From NCBI GenBank assembly GCA_965279165.1, contig OZ257140.1:1984001-2048000 (forward strand): 64,000 nucleotides of DNA. Reading direction: 5' to 3'. Shown one piece after another: positions 60,850 through 64,000 of the stretch (position 1 is its first letter; the number at the start of each line of letters is the position of its first letter). The notes beneath the pieces were generated by a model that did no database searches, was not told where the DNA came from, and saw only the letters and a list, made by a program, of their open reading frames with translations. Origin of the DNA: JBAYIE01 sp965279165. Lineage in GTDB: Bacteria > Bacteroidota > Bacteroidia > UKL13-3. The position numbers and the translations under genes are program-made.

Positions 60850-62094
60850 ATGAAATTAATTGCTAAGATAGTTTTATGTTGTAGTTGGTTGTCATTAAAT
60901 GCACAGTCGCAGTTAACCATAATCAAAGGAGGAACAGTTCATATAGGCAATGGACGTATAATTAATAATGGCAATGTATTTTTTCAGAACGGAATTATTA
61001 TAGGAGTAGATAGTTTAGAATTGGTAGATAATAAGTCGGCAAAGGTAATTGATGCAAAAGGCAAACAGATTTATCCCGGTTTGTTTTGTATGAATACCTA
61101 TATGGGGTTAAATGAAATTGATGCTGTTCGTGCCACACGTGATTATAACGAAACAGGCCCAACCAATTCCGATGCAAGAACTTTAATTGCTTTTAACACC
61201 GATTCAAAAGTTTTGCCAACAGCATTGTTCAATGGTATTTTGTTTGCACAGATAATACCTACAGGTGGTGTGATATCCGGTCAATCGAGTATCATGAAAA
61301 CCAAAGGATGGAATTGGGAGGATGCGCAAGTGCAAGCAGATGAGGGGTTGCATTTGTGGTGGCCTGAATTAAGTAGATGGGGTGATATAACCAAACAACA
61401 AGAAAGGTTGTTGAATGAGTTGCAACAGATAGAAGAGTTTTTTTACCAGTCGGTTCAATACAACAACCAACTTAATCCGGCTTCGATAAACCTGAGATTA
61501 GAGTCGATGAAGAATGTATTGAACGGCAAAATAAAATTGTATATACATGTAAGTAGTGAAGATGGAATTATACAATCCATAAGATTTGCTAAAAAGTTTA
61601 AAGAGATAAAGCCGGTATTGGTAGGCGCTGAAAGTGCATATCGGGTTTTGCCATTTATAAAGGAGAATAATATACCTGTTGTAGTAAATTTAACCCATCG
61701 GTTACCACAATATGCACACGAAGACATCGATTTGCCCTATCGGTTACCTTCACTATTAACAAAAGCAGGCATAATGGTGGCAATTGGAAGTAGCGGAAGT
61801 TGGGAATCACGCAATGTGGCTTTTCAAGCAGGCACAGCTGCTGCGTATGGTTTGTCGAAAGAGGAAGCTTTGCAATGCATCACCTATAATGCTGCAATAA
61901 TAAGTGGTACCGCAGATAGAACCGGTACAATTGAAAAAGGCAAAAGTGCTTCCATTCTAATTAGTAAAGGAGATATCTTGGATATGAAATCCAATGATTT
62001 AGAGTATGTGTTTTTGGAAGGACAAGAAATTATTATCGAAGGTGAACAACAAAAACTATTCAAAAAGTTTTCGGAAAAATATGGATGGAAGTAA
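60850..62094 (+). CDS. Secreted amidohydrolase-like protein, probably without metal site
   Basis: 414 residues from the ATG at 60850, which follows the previous stop by four bases and gives a proper signal peptide (MKLIAKIVLCCSWLSLNAQ). An ATG at 60835 and an in-frame ATG at 60799 would overlap the previous gene and spoil the signal peptide. The composite-domain start ITIIKGGTVH-like (QLTIIKGGTVHIGNGRI) and KQIYPGLFCMNTYMGLNEID are amidohydrolase-like, but the usual HxH is replaced by NTY. It is similar in style to the first half of the upstream protein. Possibly a non-catalytic partner of it. Confidence 0.8.
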   Translation: MKLIAKIVLCCSWLSLNAQSQLTIIKGGTVHIGNGRIINNGNVFFQNGIIIGVDSLELVDNKSAKVIDAKGKQIYPGLFCMNTYMGLNEIDAVRATRDYNETGPTNSDARTLIAFNTDSKVLPTALFNGILFAQIIPTGGVISGQSSIMKTKGWNWEDAQVQADEGLHLWWPELSRWGDITKQQERLLNELQQIEEFFYQSVQYNNQLNPASINLRLESMKNVLNGKIKLYIHVSSEDGIIQSIRFAKKFKEIKPVLVGAESAYRVLPFIKENNIPVVVNLTHRLPQYAHEDIDLPYRLPSLLTKAGIMVAIGSSGSWESRNVAFQAGTAAAYGLSKEEALQCITYNAAIISGTADRTGTIEKGKSASILISKGDILDMKSNDLEYVFLEGQEIIIEGEQQKLFKKFSEKYGWK

Positions 62095-62098
62095 TAAG

Positions 62099-62569
62099 AT
62101 GAAGGTAGTCTTTGAAAAAGAAAAATATTCAATAGAAGCGATTAATAAACGCAATGAGAATACCATGGCTGATTGGATAGGTTTGGAATTTACCGAATTA
62201 ACCGATTTTTATTTGCGAGCAAAAATGCCAATTGATAGGCGTACTGTTCAACCTTTGCGAATAGTAAATGGAGGTGCGTATTGTGTTTTGGCTGAAACGG
62301 TAGGAAGTATGGCAGCGAATCTGGTAATCGATAGGGATAAATATTCAGCTGTTGGACTCGACATCAATGCAAATCATATTCGTTCGGCACATGAAGGTTC
62401 AGGTTTTGTTTTTGGGACTGCAACACCAATTCATCTGGGACGTTCAACCCAGGTTTGGGAAATTCGCATTACAGATGAGCATGATAAATTATGTTGTATA
62501 AGCCGTTTAACATTAGCGGTTATTGAAGTTAGTAAAGATGGATTTAAACGCACTCAACCAAAAATTTAA
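62099..62569 (+). CDS. PaaI-type hotdog-fold thioesterase
   Basis: 156 residues from the ATG at 62099, four bases after the upstream stop; ATG at 62081 is also possible. Hotdog fold: N-terminal ADWIGLEFTELTDFYLRAKM, then RIVNGGAYCVLAETVGSMAA (in place of the usual HGG segment, Asn-Gly-Gly here), HIRSAHEGSGFVFGTATPIH and TQVWEIRITDEHDKLCCI. Because isochorismate synthase follows with overlap, it may be the 1,4-dihydroxy-2-naphthoyl-CoA thioesterase of menaquinone synthesis (MenI role); this is context-based inference. Confidence 0.83.
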   Translation: MKVVFEKEKYSIEAINKRNENTMADWIGLEFTELTDFYLRAKMPIDRRTVQPLRIVNGGAYCVLAETVGSMAANLVIDRDKYSAVGLDINANHIRSAHEGSGFVFGTATPIHLGRSTQVWEIRITDEHDKLCCISRLTLAVIEVSKDGFKRTQPKI

Positions 62570-63617
62570 GGGATATCCGGGTTATCATGCTGCAGCAATC
62601 AGGTTGCCTCATTCAACCGACATATACTTTATATATTCCAAGAAGGAACCGGAATTAAATAAATTAAAATTCCCTAAAACTGGTAGCCCGGTTTTTTATT
62701 ATTCACCTTTTGGGGCAGGAAACCTCTGTTATATTTTTCATCCCGAACTGGTATATAAAAATGAGGAATTAATTTTAGGTGACGAATCTACTATAGGATC
62801 CGGTGTAATTTCAGCATTAAGTGAAGCAGAAAATTATTATTTAAGTAAGGAAGAGTTTGTTTCATATGTAAATAAATGCAAGGAAAGAATACACCAAAAT
62901 AAGGTTAAAAAAGTAGTAGCTGCAAGATGCGAAAAGCTAAACCTACCCGAATCATTTGCTATTCCTGCATACTTTAATAAACTATGTACTACCTATCCGG
63001 ATGCATGTGTTTACTATTTTTCAAGAGAAGGAAATACGTCGTGGGTTGGTGCTTCTCCTGAAAAACTAATTACAATTAATAAAAAGGGTTTAGAAACAGT
63101 TGCACTAGCCGGAACTTTGCCAATTGACGCTACCATTGACTGGACATTAAAAGAGAAGGAAGAACAAAGTGTAACAGCCATCTTTATCCGTAATATTCTG
63201 AAACGATTTTCAACAAATCGCATCACAGAGTTGCCTGTTGTTACGGTAAATGCCGGGAATTTAAAACATCTATCGTCGACTTTTAATATTAAAATCGATG
63301 CGGAATGGATAGCATCAAAATTTCATAAACTATTACAGGAGTTAAATCCTACTCCTGCTGTATGTGGTTTGCCACAAATGGAATCTTCCTCTGTGATTTC
63401 AACTCTAGAGGGATTTGAACGGAGATTTTATAGTGGTTTTATTGGGTTTTTTGATGGTAAGGAGCAATTGGATTTATATGTAAATCTTAGATGCATGGAA
63501 TTTGATGCACAACATGCGATACTTTATGCAGGAGCAGGAATTACAGCTGATTCAGATCCGGAGAAAGAGTGGGATGAAACCCAACGCAAAATGCAAACGC
63601 TTGTAAGTTTAATTTAA
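62538..63617 (+). CDS. menF: Isochorismate synthase
   Basis: 359 residues from the ATG at 62538; a TTG at 62523 is upstream. Member of the chorismate-utilising family (MenF/EntC/anthranilate synthase component I). Visible family segments are KVVAARCEKL, WVGASPEKLITI, ALAGTLPIDA, LKHLSSTFNI, LNPTPAVCGLPQ and AGAGITADSDPEKEWDET. These lie in the C-terminal ~250 residues. It converts chorismate to isochorismate, the entry step to menaquinone. It overlaps the thioesterase by 32 bases, implying coupled translation. A salicylate or siderophore role cannot be ruled out. Confidence 0.92.
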   Translation: MDLNALNQKFKGYPGYHAAAIRLPHSTDIYFIYSKKEPELNKLKFPKTGSPVFYYSPFGAGNLCYIFHPELVYKNEELILGDESTIGSGVISALSEAENYYLSKEEFVSYVNKCKERIHQNKVKKVVAARCEKLNLPESFAIPAYFNKLCTTYPDACVYYFSREGNTSWVGASPEKLITINKKGLETVALAGTLPIDATIDWTLKEKEEQSVTAIFIRNILKRFSTNRITELPVVTVNAGNLKHLSSTFNIKIDAEWIASKFHKLLQELNPTPAVCGLPQMESSSVISTLEGFERRFYSGFIGFFDGKEQLDLYVNLRCMEFDAQHAILYAGAGITADSDPEKEWDETQRKMQTLVSLI

Positions 63618-63630
63618 AACAAGGTCATAA

Positions 63631-63999
63631 TTAAATTGGAGAGATTTTATCCGGCTGAAATTGTCGGTAAATTTTTAGCCAATTAAGGTAACCCGGTATG
63701 CAAATGATTGCATAGATAACCATCAATATAGCATAGAATGTCAAACCTTGTGTAGCATACAGATAGCATGAAAGTAGATTTATAATAAACCAATAAATCC
63801 AACTGCTTAAAATTTTTCTAGCTTCCTGAATAGTGGCTAATATTCCAAAAACCGTAAGAAAAGAATCGAGCAAAGGTTGACTCGCATCTGTAAATATACT
63901 AAGCAGATAAGCAACCGGAATTGTTATAAACGAAAAAAGCAGAATCAATTGGAATTGGAATTTCAAATTCCATTTACGGATATGTTCGTTTCGTTGCTT
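63631..63999 (-). CDS. PnuC-family transporter, 5' end outside window
   Basis: The open frame continues to the window edge (visible residues upstream of the TTG at 63966 read KQRNEHIRKWNL), so the gene starts beyond base 64000. The visible ~122 residues contain three or four membrane helices and the PnuC-style ESW-like pattern (ILSSWIYWFIINLLSCYLYA) and YLNW near the end. PnuC proteins take up nicotinamide riboside or related vitamins (thiamine in PnuT). The C-terminal part of the usual ~190-220-residue protein is complete. Confidence 0.82.
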   Translation of the reverse strand, partial: KQRNEHIRKWNLKFQFQLILLFSFITIPVAYLLSIFTDASQPLLDSFLTVFGILATIQEARKILSSWIYWFIINLLSCYLYATQGLTFYAILMVIYAIICIPGYLNWLKIYRQFQPDKISPI

Positions 64000-64000
64000 C

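Noticed and set aside
1..64000. tRNA, rRNA, tmRNA or riboswitch
   Set aside because: Gaps were read on both strands for tRNA-like cloverleaf tails (GGTTCGAATCC-type arms) and other structured RNAs; none was convincing. Small RNAs without strong sequence marks could be missed.

Overview
The window is a stretch of AT-rich chromosome from a member of the Bacteroidota. The main signs are five large secreted proteins with type IX secretion (T9SS) C-terminal sorting domains (three or four of type A, two of the gliding-motility/CHU type B), a short ~287-residue primary sigma factor, a DUF4834 protein, Bacteroidota-style -7 elements (TAnnTTTG), and non-SD, often non-AUG gene starts. The order cannot be fixed from sequence alone. 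Nothing looks like a prophage, plasmid, rRNA operon, tRNA cluster or CRISPR array.

Layout. 0-6 kb: truncated EamA permease, T9SS protein with an overlapping small lipoprotein, a RelE/ParE-type toxin-antitoxin pair, and a nupC / bifunctional-nuclease pair. 6-9.4 kb: the translation operon thrS-infC-rpmI-rplT (minus strand), with palindromic repeats beyond its terminator. 9.4-15.2 kb: TPR lipoprotein, tyrosine catabolism (hmgA, hppD) interrupted by a four-helix-bundle gene inside inverted short-repeat arrays, murI, DUF4834, FkbM methyltransferase. 15.2-25 kb: T9SS protein, TPR protein, ComA-like phosphosulfolactate synthase, YqeY, LOG-family protein, maeB, a coiled-coil gene, zapA, rny. 25-29 kb: a large type B T9SS protein followed by about 1 kb of palindromic and 135-bp tandem repeats. 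29-39.3 kb: small hypotheticals, SprT-like protein, then a block of TSUP transporter, S41 protease, yidD, rnpA, rpmH, small lipoprotein, der, era and lnt. This block is bounded by an imperfect inverted repeat of about 280/450 bp. 39.3-45.5 kb: inositol monophosphatase family enzyme, hisS, hutH, a 0.5 kb field of short degenerate repeats, a coiled-coil membrane protein and an AI-2E family permease. 45.6-57.7 kb: a 10-repeat Ig-like T9SS adhesin-like protein, rpoD, another T9SS protein, a threonine-synthase-like PLP enzyme, and a 1.6-kilo-residue type B gliding-associated protein. 57.8-64 kb: two secreted amidohydrolase-like proteins, a hotdog thioesterase and isochorismate synthase (probably menaquinone synthesis), and a truncated PnuC.

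Most genes are ordinary housekeeping or family-typical genes. The unusual content is between genes. Degenerate short tandem arrays have a fixed unit length and only one to three variable positions, most strikingly the heptamer CT[C/T]ATA[A/T], which occurs as four separate arrays, each filling the space next to a gene end. Related 7-, 8-, 14- and 15-bp arrays occur near them. Several unrelated palindrome families are also present (GAGCATCATGCTC, CGGACGnnnCGTCCG, GAATCCCGTCAGGGATTC, a 28-bp perfect palindrome and a 49-bp palindrome with 24-bp arms). The inverted repeat around the rpmH-rnpA-der-era-lnt block lies at both ends in convergent intergenic space, so inversion would break no gene. The four-helix-bundle gene inside inverted 15-bp arrays is the best candidate for an undescribed mobile cassette. 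All functional statements here come from reading the sequence; no database search was possible.
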